Shown here: in pieces, positions 7,824-17,317 of the stretch | How the letters are laid out: every line of letters starts with the position of its first letter | How positions within the stretch are numbered: the stretch's first letter is position 1 | NCBI GenBank assembly: GCA_015067895.1 | Contig: SVLP01000007.1 | Coordinates: 1-64,000 of the forward strand | DNA length: 64,000 nt | Direction: 5' to 3' | Origin: Oscillospiraceae bacterium | Lineage (GTDB): Bacteria > Bacillota_A > Clostridia > Oscillospirales > Oscillospiraceae | Made by a program: the position numbers and the translations under genes | Notes under the pieces: generated by a model | What the model was told of the DNA's origin: nothing | The model's input: only the letters and a program-made list of their open reading frames with translations | Database searches by the model: none

Positions 7824-10800
7824 TCAGCTGAGCTTCTCGCAGTAACGCTGCAGAAGGACGGCGACCTGTGCGCGGTTGGTCAGGCCGGTGGGGCCCAGAT
7901 GATCGGCAGTCATGCCGTTGATGAGGCCCTCGGCCACGGCCCACTGCATGGCATCCTTCGCCCAGACGGAGACGGTGTCGGCGTCGGCGAAGCTGCTCAG
8001 GTCGGCCCGGGCGGAGGTGTCCGCACCGATCCAGCCCGCGTAGCGGTAGAGGATGGTGACCATCTGCTCTCTGGTGATGCTGTCGCCGGGGCCGAAGCAG
8101 CCGTTGTCGTAGCCATTGACGATGCCGTTGGCGGCGGCCCACTCCACACTCTGGGTAAACCAGGTGCCCTCGGGCACATCGGAGAAGGAGCCGGTGTAGG
8201 CGGTCTCAGGCTCCCCTGCCATCCGGTGGAGGATGGTGACCAGCATGGCGCGGTTCATGGTGCCCGCGGGAGCGAAGATGGTGTCGCTCATGCCGACCAT
8301 CAGGCCGTCGAAGTAGATCTCATAGACCGCATCGTAGAACCAGGAGCCCTCGGGCACATCCACGAAGGGCAGCACCTTCTTCTCGCCCAGAGTAATCTCG
8401 GTGGTCTCGGACTCGCTCAGACCGGTGTCCAGGTTCCGCTCGGTGACGGTGACGGTCACAGCGGTCTGCACATACTCCTCGGTGGCGTGGAAGAGGACGG
8501 AGGCAATGAGCTCACCGGCAGGAACGGCGGAGGCGGCTGCGTAGGCGACGGTCAGCTTGCCTTCCTCGGCGTCGTTGACGGCCAGCAGGACGTTGCCGCT
8601 GTTGGTTCCCTCGTAGTGCAGCAGCTCGGGATCATAGGTGATCTCCACGACGCCGTTGGTGACGTCGATGGTCTCGGTCAGATCCAGACGCCAGCTCAGG
8701 TCGGCCGTCTCGTCGGTGGTCTCGTTCAGGGACAGGGACATCAGGCTGCCGGTGGACAGGTTGGCGGTCTCCTCCCCGGGAGCGACCTCGGAGTAGAGGG
8801 TCAGGCCGATGAGGGTGTCGGCATCGATCAGCGCACCGGCGGTCAGGGTATCGGCGGTCAGGTCGTAGGTGTACAGCTGGACGCCCTCGGGAGTGCCGAC
8901 AGAAATGGTGTAGACATCCTCGCCGGTCTTGGTCATGGAGACGTTGGTGGCGGAGGACAGGCCATCGATGGAGACGGTGGCCAGCGTCCGGGTGGCAGCA
9001 TCCTTGCCCAGGACACCGCTGCTGGCGGTGGTGGTCAGCTCCACCAGAGCGCCGTTGGCGCAGAGGATCACGAAGCTGTCGGTACGGGTGGTGCCGTCCA
9101 CTGCGCCGGTTCTGTAGGCGATGCCCAGGGGCTTGGCGGGCAGGCTGGGCTGGACGCTCTGCTGGGTGGTGCCGTAGGCACTGGCGTAATCATTCATCAG
9201 GAACACGTAGTAGCTGGAATACTGCCAGGAGATGTAGGCCAGATAGCCATCCTGACCATCCATGGCAGGTGCGCCTGCGCCATCGTACATGTGGTAGACG
9301 GCGTAGCCGCTGTAGCCCTTGGTGGAAGCGTAGTCTGCCTCGGGATCGATCATGTAGAAGTCCTTGGCACCCCAGGCGGAGGCGGCATAGGTGGCGTAGA
9401 CCTTGCCATCGACCGCACCCGCGCCGTTGAAGGCCATGGTGTCGGTGGCCAGGGTCTCGTAGGAGCCGTCGGCGGCGTCGATCTTGGCCCAGGCATAGCT
9501 GTCGCCCATGTCCAGATAGCCGATCAGGGAATCATCCACCTCGGGAACCTCCGGCTCGGGATCGGGCGTGGGCTCTACGGGAGTCTCGCCGGTGATCTCA
9601 GTGTAATCGGTCAGGCCGATGAGGGTGTCGGCATCGATCAGGGCACCGGCGGTCAGGGTATCGGCGGTCAGGTCGTAGGTGTACAGCTGGACGCCCTCGG
9701 GAGTGCCGACAGAGATGGTGTAGACATCCTCGCCGGTCTTGGTCATGGAGACGTTGGTGGCGGAGGACAGGCCGTCGATGGAGACGGTGGCCAGCGTCCG
9801 GGTGGCGGCATCCTTGCCCAGGACACCGCTGCTGGCGGTGGTGGTCAGCTCCACCAGAGCGCCGTTGGCGCAGAGGATCACGAAGCTGTCGGTACGGGTG
9901 GTGCCGTCAACAGATCCGCTTCTGTAGGCGATGCCCAGGGGCTTGGCGGGCAGGCTGGGCTGGACGCTCTGCTGGGTGGTGCCGTAGGCACTGGCGTAAT
10001 CATTCATCAGGAACACGTAGTAGCTGGAGTACTGCCAGGAGATGTAGGCCAGATAGCCGTCCTGACCGTCCATTGCAGGTGCGCCTGCGCCATCGTACAT
10101 GTGGTAGACGGCGTAGCCGCTGTAGCCCTTGGTGGAGGCATAGTCGGCCTCGGGATCGATCATGTAGAAGTCCTTGGCACCCCAGGCGGAGGCGGCATAG
10201 GTGGCGTAGACCTTGCCGTCGACCGCACCTGCGCCGTTGAAGGCCATGGTATCGGTGGCCAGGGTCTCGTAGGAGCCGTCGGCGGCGTCGATCCTGGCCC
10301 AGGCATAGCTGTCGCCCATGTCCAGATAGCCAAGCAGGTACTTTTCAGCCACGGGAACATCGGGGATCTCGGGCTCGGAGGGAGCCTCCAGGCCCACCTC
10401 GCTCAGCAGGCTCAGACCCACCAGGTCGGTGCCCTCGATGCTGCCCAGCTTGTTCAGCTCCTGGGTATCCCAGTCGAAGCTCCACAGCTCCACGCCGTTG
10501 TCGCCTGCATGGGAGACGACCACGCCGTTGAAGGCATCGCTGCTGACCCAGGTCATGGAGACGTCATCGCCGTCGGCGAAGCGAAGGCCGGTGTCCACAT
10601 AGTCGCTCTCGAAGCCGCCCGCCACGACCTTCTCGCCGTTGGAGATGGCGGTGTACAGGGAGTAGGTCTCCAGCATGCCGTCATAGCCCAGGATCATGTA
10701 GAAGTCGAACCAGTAACCCTCGATGATCTCGCTGGAGCGGTAGGCCACGGCAGCGGGGTTGTAGGTGTAGTCCACCATGGCGGCGGAAAACACGCCGGTC

Positions 10801-13800
10801 TCAAAGTCGTCCAGGACGGTCAGATAGTGGCAGACGTCGCCGTCGTAGCCGCTGAGGTAGACGACCTGGCCGCCCATGGTGACGGTGACCTCCTCGCCGG
10901 TGGCGAAGTCGGGCAGGGTCACCTCGGTGACAGGTGCGGCAGATGCATCCAGCATGTACATGAAGGGGGCACCGCTGCCATTGGTGAAGTCGTCGCCGGT
11001 GACGACGCTGTAGCCGTCGGCGGCATCGATCTGGAAGTAGTTGGTTCTGTCGGTGGCGTAGATCTTGCCGTCGGCCACGCCCGCGCCGGTGTAGACGGCG
11101 TCGGAGGTGCCCAGGACGGTGGTGCTCAGATCATTGCCGTTGATGGCGATCCACTGGCCGCCCTCGTCGGTGGTGCGGTAGCCGTGGAACCACTCGTCGA
11201 TGCCATACAGGCCCAGAACGGTGAGCCGGGCCTCGGCACTGGCATCGCCCTCCACCGAGGTGGCGGTGATGGTGACCTGGCCGGGGGCGTGGGCGGTGAC
11301 CAGACCATTTTCGTCCACGGTGGCGATGGTCTCATCGGAGGAAGACCAGATCACGGAATCGTCGGACGCATACTGGTAGACCTTGGCCTTCAGCTGGAGG
11401 CTGTCGCCCTGGTACAGCTCGGCCTCCTCGGGGGTGACCTTGACGGTCAGTCCGTCGAAATTGTCGTAGGTGTACAGCGCGGTGACGGGCCAGACACCCT
11501 CACCGAAGAAGGAGTCGATCTTCACGGGCGCACAGACATCGGGATCGAAGACATACATCTGGTTGCCGCTGCCCAGGCTGGCGGAGACGATCAGCTGGTC
11601 GCTTTCCTCGTCATAGAACATGGAGCCGTAGCAGCCGCTGGTCACATCGCTGATGCCGGTCAGACGGATGCCGGTGGAGCCGATGTGCTCGATGGCATCG
11701 TCGTACATGGCAGAGCCCATGTCGGCATCCTGGAAGGCAAAGGTGGTCATGACCCAAAGCTCGCCGCTCTCGGTCAGCACATAGTATTCATAGGCGGGAT
11801 AGGTGCCGTACTCGTCGGTGAAGGTGGTCTCACCCTTGTAGGCGATGACGGCCATGGGATCCTTCTTGAAGGTGCTCATGTGGGGCAGATCGTAGCCCAT
11901 GCCGGTGTTGATGTCCATGACACCGAAGACCAGTCCGCCGTTGATGATGCCGACGATCTTGTTGAAGTTGCCCTCGCTGTTTCTGGGAGCGGGAGCAGCG
12001 TCAGACCACTGCCAGGTGATGTCCACGTAGCCGCAGTCGGTGACCTCGAAGGTGTTGGCATCCACCCGGTACATGTTGGTGCCGTCGTGGAGGTAGAGCA
12101 TATCGCCCAGATTGGTACCGGCGATGAACTCCCTGCCGGCATCGTCGCCGCCCTGCTGGATGGTGTAGCCGGCGGGATCGGTCAGCTCGAAGTCGATCCA
12201 CTGGGGGATGCCCTCGGCATTGTAGGCCAGGGCCTTCAGGTCAATGCTCTGCACCTCGGAGACGGTGACCTGGCAGGCGGCGGACAGGTTGGGGGCGGAG
12301 TTGGTGGTGGCAGTGATGACGGCATCGCCCACGCCCACGGCGGTGAGGAGACCGCTGCTGTCCACGGTGACGACCCGCTCATTGGAGGAAGTCCAGGTCA
12401 GGCCGCTGTCAGCCAGGTTCCAGGGATAGACATTGCAGCTCAGCCGGAACTCGGCACCGGGCAGCAGGTTGAGCTCGCTGCGGCTGATCTCGATGCCGGT
12501 GGCGGTGTCCTCCGTGGGCAGCTCCGCCGTCTCGGCGGGAACGATGTACAGACCGGAGACATTGCCGGAGAGCACGCCGAGCTCATAGTCCGCCACACCG
12601 GAGATGGGAGGCGTGGCCACGACGGCCTTGCCGGTCTCGGTGTTGAAGGCGTAGAGGATGTTGGAGGGGCTGGTATTGCTCAGCGCGGCTGCCCAATACA
12701 GCACATCCGCGTCATGATCCCAGGCCATGGACTGCATACAGGCAACGCCCATGTAGTTGACGTCGTCATTGTAAACATAGTCGCCTGCGTAGCCGTCGGC
12801 GGTGTTGTTGACGGGAGCCAGATCGGTGATCTTACCGCTGACGACATCCTCGGCAGACCACTTGAACAGGTAGACGCGCTTATAGTTGGTGTCGCCATTG
12901 TTGACGGCGTAGAAGTTGCCCGCATCGTCGATGGCCAGGGTCAGAAGGGACATGTTGGCATCGGCGACGGTTCTGGGGAAGCTCAGGGAGATGGTATACT
13001 CCTTGGTCATGGCACCGGTGGTCAGATCCACGGAGTAGATGGCGTTGCCGCTGACCAGGGCGTAGAGCTTGCCGTCGAGGGTGTTGTAGGCCAGATCCCT
13101 GACGGAGGCGTAGACTCTCTGCTTGCCGACAACGGTGCAGTTCTCCCAGTCGCCCTGCTCGGCCACATACATGCGGCCGTCATCGGCGATCATGAAGACA
13201 TGGCCGCCCACGTATTCGGCTGCGGTGACGGTGAAGGGCATGTTTGCCACGTCCACGGTACCGCTGGTGATGGGCTCACCGATCTCGTTGGTGGCGTAGT
13301 ACAGATCCTCGGGGATGATCTCCATCCAGCTGTTGACGGTGCCCCGGGCTGCGGTGTCGGTGAAGCCGTACATGCGGCCCTCGAAGCTGGACCAGCCCTC
13401 GTTGTAATCCTTGACCAGGTAGTAGGTCTCATTGCCGGCGTAGTCGGCGGCCATGACCATGCAGTCGCGGTTGATGAGGTCTGCGATTTCGGACATGTCA
13501 ATGACGGTCTCGGTGGTCTCACCGGCCTCCGTCTGCTCGGGCACCAGCATGGTCATCACGTTGGTGGCCTTGGCATCCAGAATGGCCAGGGCGGCGATGT
13601 GGTTGCCGTCCTTTGCGGTGACGGTCAGGTCGCCGGTCAGCTCGTCCTTGGTGACGGACAGCACCTCGGGGGCCACATCGTCCACGGTGAAGGAATACTC
13701 GTGGAAGGCGCCGGGGCCGATCTTGCCGGAGGTCATCAGGGCGGTGAGCTCCTCGGTGGTCAGGGCGCCGTTCTCTTCATAATACTCGGGAACGGCCATG

Positions 13801-16800
13801 AAGCCGATGGTGAACCGGTCGCCATCCTGGAAGCCCATCTGCTTGGGGGTCTCCCAGATGCTCAGGCCCACGTTGGTGATGTTGACCCAGGTGCTGTAGG
13901 CCTCATAGTAGTAGGCCGCCTGGAGCTGCTCGGCACCGCGGGCATCGACGATATTGCCCTCGCCGTCCAGCACGTAGAATAGGAAGCCGCCTGCGTCACG
14001 GATCAGGGTGACTGCCATGTCGCCCAGCTCGGTCTTGCTGTTCAGAGCCTCGCGGCCTGCGGGATAGGTGTCCTCCACCAGGTAGGGGTTGCCCACGTAG
14101 AAATACTCGTTGATCTCATCGTAGAACACGCTCAGGTAGTTCAGACCGCCGGTGTAGGGGTAGATGAAATCGCCGTAGGTGTAATCCTCGTAGTTGGCGC
14201 GGTCATACATGCTGGCATCAGACCAGTTGCCGTAGAAGCCCAGCACGGGGATGGAATGGTCGGGATCCACCTCGCCCTCGGCACTGGGGGCGTTCTGAAC
14301 GGTGACGAAGCCCTCGATGTAGGCGCCGTTGACATAGTTTTCATCCAGAGAAGCGGTGTCGGCCAGAGAGACGCTCACCTGAACATGGACGTCTTCGCCG
14401 GGCTTGACCTGGAAAAAGTCGGACTCGATGGAGGCCAGAAGCAGGTGGGCATCGTAGGAATTGACCAGACCGTCGGCGTTCAGGTCGGCGATCTCATCGA
14501 TGGCATCCAGCTTCTTTGCGGCGTACTCCAGGATGAGGAGGGCATCAGCCTCGTTGGTCAGGCCGTCGCCGTTGAGGTCGCAGGCGTAGGCAGCGCTGAC
14601 GGCCAGCTCCTCGGCACCCACGGTGTAGCTGACGGAAACGGGCAGCTCCACGGTCTGCTTGTCCATGTACATGACGCCGTCCTGCTCGAACAGGCCCTGG
14701 GTGAAGAACTCGCTGCTCAGGCTGTAGGTCTGCGCGGTGTCGGAGAAATTGTGGATGGTGAAGCCGAAGTTGTAGCTGCCCTCCCGCTGGGGATCATCGC
14801 CCAGCTCGACCTTGACCTTGCCGTCGGCGGCACCGGAGGTGGAGCCCTCGTCCATGCGGATGTAGGCGTCGGCCTCCAGGGCGTTGGACACGTTGGCCAG
14901 ACCCGCGCCCTGCTGCAGGACGGGATAGGGGTTGCCGGTGGCAGCGTCGATGACGGGCTCAGCGGTGGCCATCAGCAGCGCGGTGGTCAGCTGCCGGGCG
15001 GTCAGGCCGGTCTTCTCCACAAGGCCGTTCTCCCGGATGTACTGCATGACCACGGCGGCCATACCGGCCACCTGGGGAGAGGCCATGGAGGTGCCGGACA
15101 GATTCTTGTAGGCATCGCCGGAGGACACGGAGCCGTCCACGGAGTAGATCTCGCCGCCGGGGGCGGTGATCTCAGGCTTCAGCTGCAGGGAGCCGGGAAC
15201 GCCCCAGCTGGAGAAGACGGACATGGTGACATCGCCGTCGCCCTCTCTGGGCAGGACGGTATCGGAGACGAACATGGTGCCCACACCGTTCTCGGCGGCC
15301 TTCTTCAGGATCTCCGCGTCGGCCATGGTGATGCTGACGCAGGGAGCGGAGCCCTCGTAGCCCTCCATGTTCATGTTGAAGCTGCCGTCCACATTGTTGT
15401 AGACGATGCAGGCGGCGAAGCCAGCGGCGGCGGCGTTGCCGGCCTTCTCAGCGAAGTTGATCTCGCCCCGGGCGCAGACGAAGATGGCCCTGGCGGGATC
15501 GGAAACCTTTGCGGCAGCGGCGGCGACATCGTCAGCGGTACCCAGGCCGTCGGTGACGACATAGGTGTACTCCCCTGCCCCCAGGATCTCCAGACCGGGC
15601 AGGTAGGCGCTGTTCAGAACGCCGGGCTGGTAGTAGAGGATGCTGTCGCCGACGCTGAAGTAGTAGTCGGTGACGCCGGTGTTGTCCACGGAGGCAACAG
15701 CCAGAGAGTTGGTGACGGTGGAGGGGCTGCCGATGACGGAGATGTCCACATCGTCGGCGTACAGGTGACCCACGCCGTTGGCACTGTAGTCGGCCCAGGA
15801 GCCGGAGTTGCCGCCTGCGATGGCGACCACGGTGCCGCTCTGCTCCAGGGAATCCAGGATATCCTGGTAGAGCTGGCTTCTGGTGAAGCCCTTGTTGGCA
15901 CCCAGGGACAGGTTGACCGCGTCACAGCCCAGCCACAGGGCATCCTCGATGGCGACCATGTAGTCGGATTCGAAGGCACCGCCGCCCTGGCCGAAGACCT
16001 TCATGACGATGACCTGAGCATCGGGGGCGATACCCTGGGTATAGACGGCATCCAGGGCGTTGTCATAGCCGCCCTCTGCGTTGGGGATGTAGCGGTTGGC
16101 GGCGGCGATGCCGGTGACATGGGAGCCATGCTCGCCCTGGGCATCATGGTCGTGGGTCACCTGGTAATTTCGATCCACGTAGTTCAGGGCGAAGGGGATC
16201 TTCTCATTGATATAGTACGCACCCTGAGCGGTACCGGACAGGTACTCGATGAAGGGGTAGATGTTCAGATCCTGCAGCACGACATTGATCTCGGCCTTGT
16301 CCAGCAGATCCAGACTCTCGATGTAGGCATCGGCCTCCATGCCCTTGCGCTGAGCAAGCTCCTCCAGCGCATACAGGAATGCACCGTTGTCGAAGCTCTG
16401 GTGGTCGGTATCCAGACCGGTGTCGATGACGGCGATGCGGCTGCCTGCGCCGGTGTAGCCCGCAGACCAGGCGGTGCCCGCGCCCACCATGCCGGAGGCG
16501 ATGGACTGATAAGGCTGGGCGGCATCCAGGGCGGTCATGGGATCATAACGCTCCTCGATGACCACCTGCTTGACGCCCTTGACCTGGGCGATGGCCTCGA
16601 TGGAGCCAAAGGCCACGTTGGCGGAGATCAGGTTGGCAGCCAGGGTCAGGTTCCAGACCACATCCAGTTCCTCCCCTGCCAGAGCCTGACGCTCGATGGC
16701 GGAGGTCAGGGCAGTCTGCCGGGCCTTCAGCTCCCGGCGGTAGGCCTGGGCAGCCAGATTGGTGCCGATGGCCTCGGTGCGGAACTTTTTCAGTGCGGGA

Positions 16801-17042
16801 GCATCCTCCAGCACGATGGAGACACGGACAACATCCGTGTCGGCATGATCGTTGGGATCCTCGGGCTTTTCGTAGCCGGAGGTCTCCATCAGGACGCTGG
16901 CGTTCACACCATCGACCTGCTCCAGGGTCAGCTTCCGTTCTCCGCCAGCGGGAGCGGCAGCCGCCATGGGACTCACGCCGATGACCATCACCAGCGCAAG
17001 CACGAGGGCCAGAACTCTTCTGAACCAATCGTTTCTCTTCAT
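7824..17042 (-). CDS. Giant SLH-anchored S8 (subtilisin-family) surface protease 1
   Basis: A 3072-aa secreted endopeptidase. Signal peptide about 1-30, then a propeptide. Catalytic triad: Asp in AVIDTGLD (about 205), His in HGSHVTG (about 305) and Ser in GTSMASPQ (about 651), with a PA-like domain inserted before the Ser. A dockerin-like pair of calcium loops (DLNGDGLTNEAD and DLNADGLVNSYD) lies near 819-877. Ig-like BIG2 domains are near 1520-1605 and 1864-1944. From about 1947 to 2747 there are propeller-like repeats, two of which are almost identical. A cohesin-like domain (about 2764-2884) and three SLH repeats to the end (about 2890-3064) follow. The start at MKRNDWFRR has GCGAGG upstream; a longer frame begins without a site. 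The downstream-encoded paralogue at 17318 shares the layout. Role: extracellular protein degradation; substrates unknown. Confidence 0.93.
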   Translation of the reverse strand: MKRNDWFRRVLALVLALVMVIGVSPMAAAAPAGGERKLTLEQVDGVNASVLMETSGYEKPEDPNDHADTDVVRVSIVLEDAPALKKFRTEAIGTNLAAQAYRRELKARQTALTSAIERQALAGEELDVVWNLTLAANLISANVAFGSIEAIAQVKGVKQVVIEERYDPMTALDAAQPYQSIASGMVGAGTAWSAGYTGAGSRIAVIDTGLDTDHQSFDNGAFLYALEELAQRKGMEADAYIESLDLLDKAEINVVLQDLNIYPFIEYLSGTAQGAYYINEKIPFALNYVDRNYQVTHDHDAQGEHGSHVTGIAAANRYIPNAEGGYDNALDAVYTQGIAPDAQVIVMKVFGQGGGAFESDYMVAIEDALWLGCDAVNLSLGANKGFTRSQLYQDILDSLEQSGTVVAIAGGNSGSWADYSANGVGHLYADDVDISVIGSPSTVTNSLAVASVDNTGVTDYYFSVGDSILYYQPGVLNSAYLPGLEILGAGEYTYVVTDGLGTADDVAAAAAKVSDPARAIFVCARGEINFAEKAGNAAAAGFAACIVYNNVDGSFNMNMEGYEGSAPCVSITMADAEILKKAAENGVGTMFVSDTVLPREGDGDVTMSVFSSWGVPGSLQLKPEITAPGGEIYSVDGSVSSGDAYKNLSGTSMASPQVAGMAAVVMQYIRENGLVEKTGLTARQLTTALLMATAEPVIDAATGNPYPVLQQGAGLANVSNALEADAYIRMDEGSTSGAADGKVKVELGDDPQREGSYNFGFTIHNFSDTAQTYSLSSEFFTQGLFEQDGVMYMDKQTVELPVSVSYTVGAEELAVSAAYACDLNGDGLTNEADALLILEYAAKKLDAIDEIADLNADGLVNSYDAHLLLASIESDFFQVKPGEDVHVQVSVSLADTASLDENYVNGAYIEGFVTVQNAPSAEGEVDPDHSIPVLGFYGNWSDASMYDRANYEDYTYGDFIYPYTGGLNYLSVFYDEINEYFYVGNPYLVEDTYPAGREALNSKTELGDMAVTLIRDAGGFLFYVLDGEGNIVDARGAEQLQAAYYYEAYSTWVNITNVGLSIWETPKQMGFQDGDRFTIGFMAVPEYYEENGALTTEELTALMTSGKIGPGAFHEYSFTVDDVAPEVLSVTKDELTGDLTVTAKDGNHIAALAILDAKATNVMTMLVPEQTEAGETTETVIDMSEIADLINRDCMVMAADYAGNETYYLVKDYNEGWSSFEGRMYGFTDTAARGTVNSWMEIIPEDLYYATNEIGEPITSGTVDVANMPFTVTAAEYVGGHVFMIADDGRMYVAEQGDWENCTVVGKQRVYASVRDLAYNTLDGKLYALVSGNAIYSVDLTTGAMTKEYTISLSFPRTVADANMSLLTLAIDDAGNFYAVNNGDTNYKRVYLFKWSAEDVVSGKITDLAPVNNTADGYAGDYVYNDDVNYMGVACMQSMAWDHDADVLYWAAALSNTSPSNILYAFNTETGKAVVATPPISGVADYELGVLSGNVSGLYIVPAETAELPTEDTATGIEISRSELNLLPGAEFRLSCNVYPWNLADSGLTWTSSNERVVTVDSSGLLTAVGVGDAVITATTNSAPNLSAACQVTVSEVQSIDLKALAYNAEGIPQWIDFELTDPAGYTIQQGGDDAGREFIAGTNLGDMLYLHDGTNMYRVDANTFEVTDCGYVDITWQWSDAAPAPRNSEGNFNKIVGIINGGLVFGVMDINTGMGYDLPHMSTFKKDPMAVIAYKGETTFTDEYGTYPAYEYYVLTESGELWVMTTFAFQDADMGSAMYDDAIEHIGSTGIRLTGISDVTSGCYGSMFYDEESDQLIVSASLGSGNQMYVFDPDVCAPVKIDSFFGEGVWPVTALYTYDNFDGLTVKVTPEEAELYQGDSLQLKAKVYQYASDDSVIWSSSDETIATVDENGLVTAHAPGQVTITATSVEGDASAEARLTVLGLYGIDEWFHGYRTTDEGGQWIAINGNDLSTTVLGTSDAVYTGAGVADGKIYATDRTNYFQIDAADGYSVVTGDDFTNGSGAPFMYMLDASAAPVTEVTLPDFATGEEVTVTMGGQVVYLSGYDGDVCHYLTVLDDFETGVFSAAMVDYTYNPAAVAYRSSEIIEGYWFDFYMILGYDGMLETYSLYTAISNGEKVVAGGFESDYVDTGLRFADGDDVSMTWVSSDAFNGVVVSHAGDNGVELWSFDWDTQELNKLGSIEGTDLVGLSLLSEVGLEAPSEPEIPDVPVAEKYLLGYLDMGDSYAWARIDAADGSYETLATDTMAFNGAGAVDGKVYATYAASAWGAKDFYMIDPEADYASTKGYSGYAVYHMYDGAGAPAMDGQDGYLAYISWQYSSYYVFLMNDYASAYGTTQQSVQPSLPAKPLGIAYRSGSVDGTTRTDSFVILCANGALVELTTTASSGVLGKDAATRTLATVSIDGLSSATNVSMTKTGEDVYTISVGTPEGVQLYTYDLTADTLTAGALIDADTLIGLTDYTEITGETPVEPTPDPEPEVPEVDDSLIGYLDMGDSYAWAKIDAADGSYETLATDTMAFNGAGAVDGKVYATYAASAWGAKDFYMIDPEADYASTKGYSGYAVYHMYDGAGAPAMDGQDGYLAYISWQYSSYYVFLMNDYASAYGTTQQSVQPSLPAKPLGIAYRTGAVDGTTRTDSFVILCANGALVELTTTASSGVLGKDAATRTLATVSIDGLSSATNVSMTKTGEDVYTISVGTPEGVQLYTYDLTADTLTAGALIDADTLIGLTLYSEVAPGEETANLSTGSLMSLSLNETTDETADLSWRLDLTETIDVTNGVVEITYDPELLHYEGTNSGNVLLAVNDAEEGKLTVAYAAASAVPAGELIASVLFHATEEYVQTAVTVTVTERNLDTGLSESETTEITLGEKKVLPFVDVPEGSWFYDAVYEIYFDGLMVGMSDTIFAPAGTMNRAMLVTILHRMAGEPETAYTGSFSDVPEGTWFTQSVEWAAANGIVNGYDNGCFGPGDSITREQMVTILYRYAGWIGADTSARADLSSFADADTVSVWAKDAMQWAVAEGLINGMTADHLGPTGLTNRAQVAVLLQRYCEKLS
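8799..9521 (-). repeat. Near-identical 723-bp internal repeat, unit A (in protease 1)
   Basis: This segment repeats at 9609-10331 with a constant offset of 810 bp and only scattered substitutions. It encodes a 241-aa propeller-like unit that begins YLDMGDSYAWAKIDAADGS. The offset is a multiple of three, so the frame is preserved. Confidence 0.9.
9609..10331 (-). repeat. Near-identical 723-bp internal repeat, unit B (in protease 1)
   Basis: Second copy of the 810-bp-period repeat. A third, much more diverged unit with the same pattern (TGAGVADGKIYAT) lies upstream in the gene at roughly 10400-11200. Confidence 0.9.
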
Positions 17043-17157
17043 GGGTATTCCTCGCTTTCTTTTTCTCATCCGGCTGGGCGCAAAGGCAGACAAGCCGCAG
17101 ACGTTTTGCATCGTTCGTCCGCGTCTCGTGTACAAATGAGCGTCCTACAACGAATGT

Positions 17158-17171
17158 GGAACAATTGTACC
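17158..17171 (-). promoter_or_regulatory. Palindrome overlapping the protease 1 -10 element
   Basis: GGAACAATTGTACC is a 14-base near-perfect palindrome around ACAATTGT. It covers the -10 hexamer, a typical place for a repressor site. No regulator can be assigned. Confidence 0.5.
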
Positions 17172-17192
17172 ACCAATATAGAACGCTGTCAA
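17164..17192 (-). promoter_or_regulatory. Promoter of protease gene 1
   Basis: TTGACA (17192-17187), a 17-base spacer and TACAAT (17169-17164) on the minus strand. The 5' leader to the ATG is about 115 bases long. Confidence 0.85.
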
Positions 17193-17248
17193 CCACAACT
17201 TGTTCGATTATTCTGTTACATGCCGGGATTTTGCCGAAGACGCAAAAA

Positions 17249-17284
17249 GGGCCTGCTGCAAAAACGGGATCTTGCAGCAGGCCC
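17249..17284 (-). terminator. Terminator of protease gene 2
   Basis: A 13-bp perfect stem (GGGCCTGCTGCAA with TTGCAGCAGGCCC) and a 10-base loop, followed on the minus strand by TTTTTGCG. It lies 34 bases past the stop at 17318. Confidence 0.9.
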
Positions 17285-17317
17285 GGGGTTATGCTATTGC
17301 GCAGTCAGGGAAACGGA

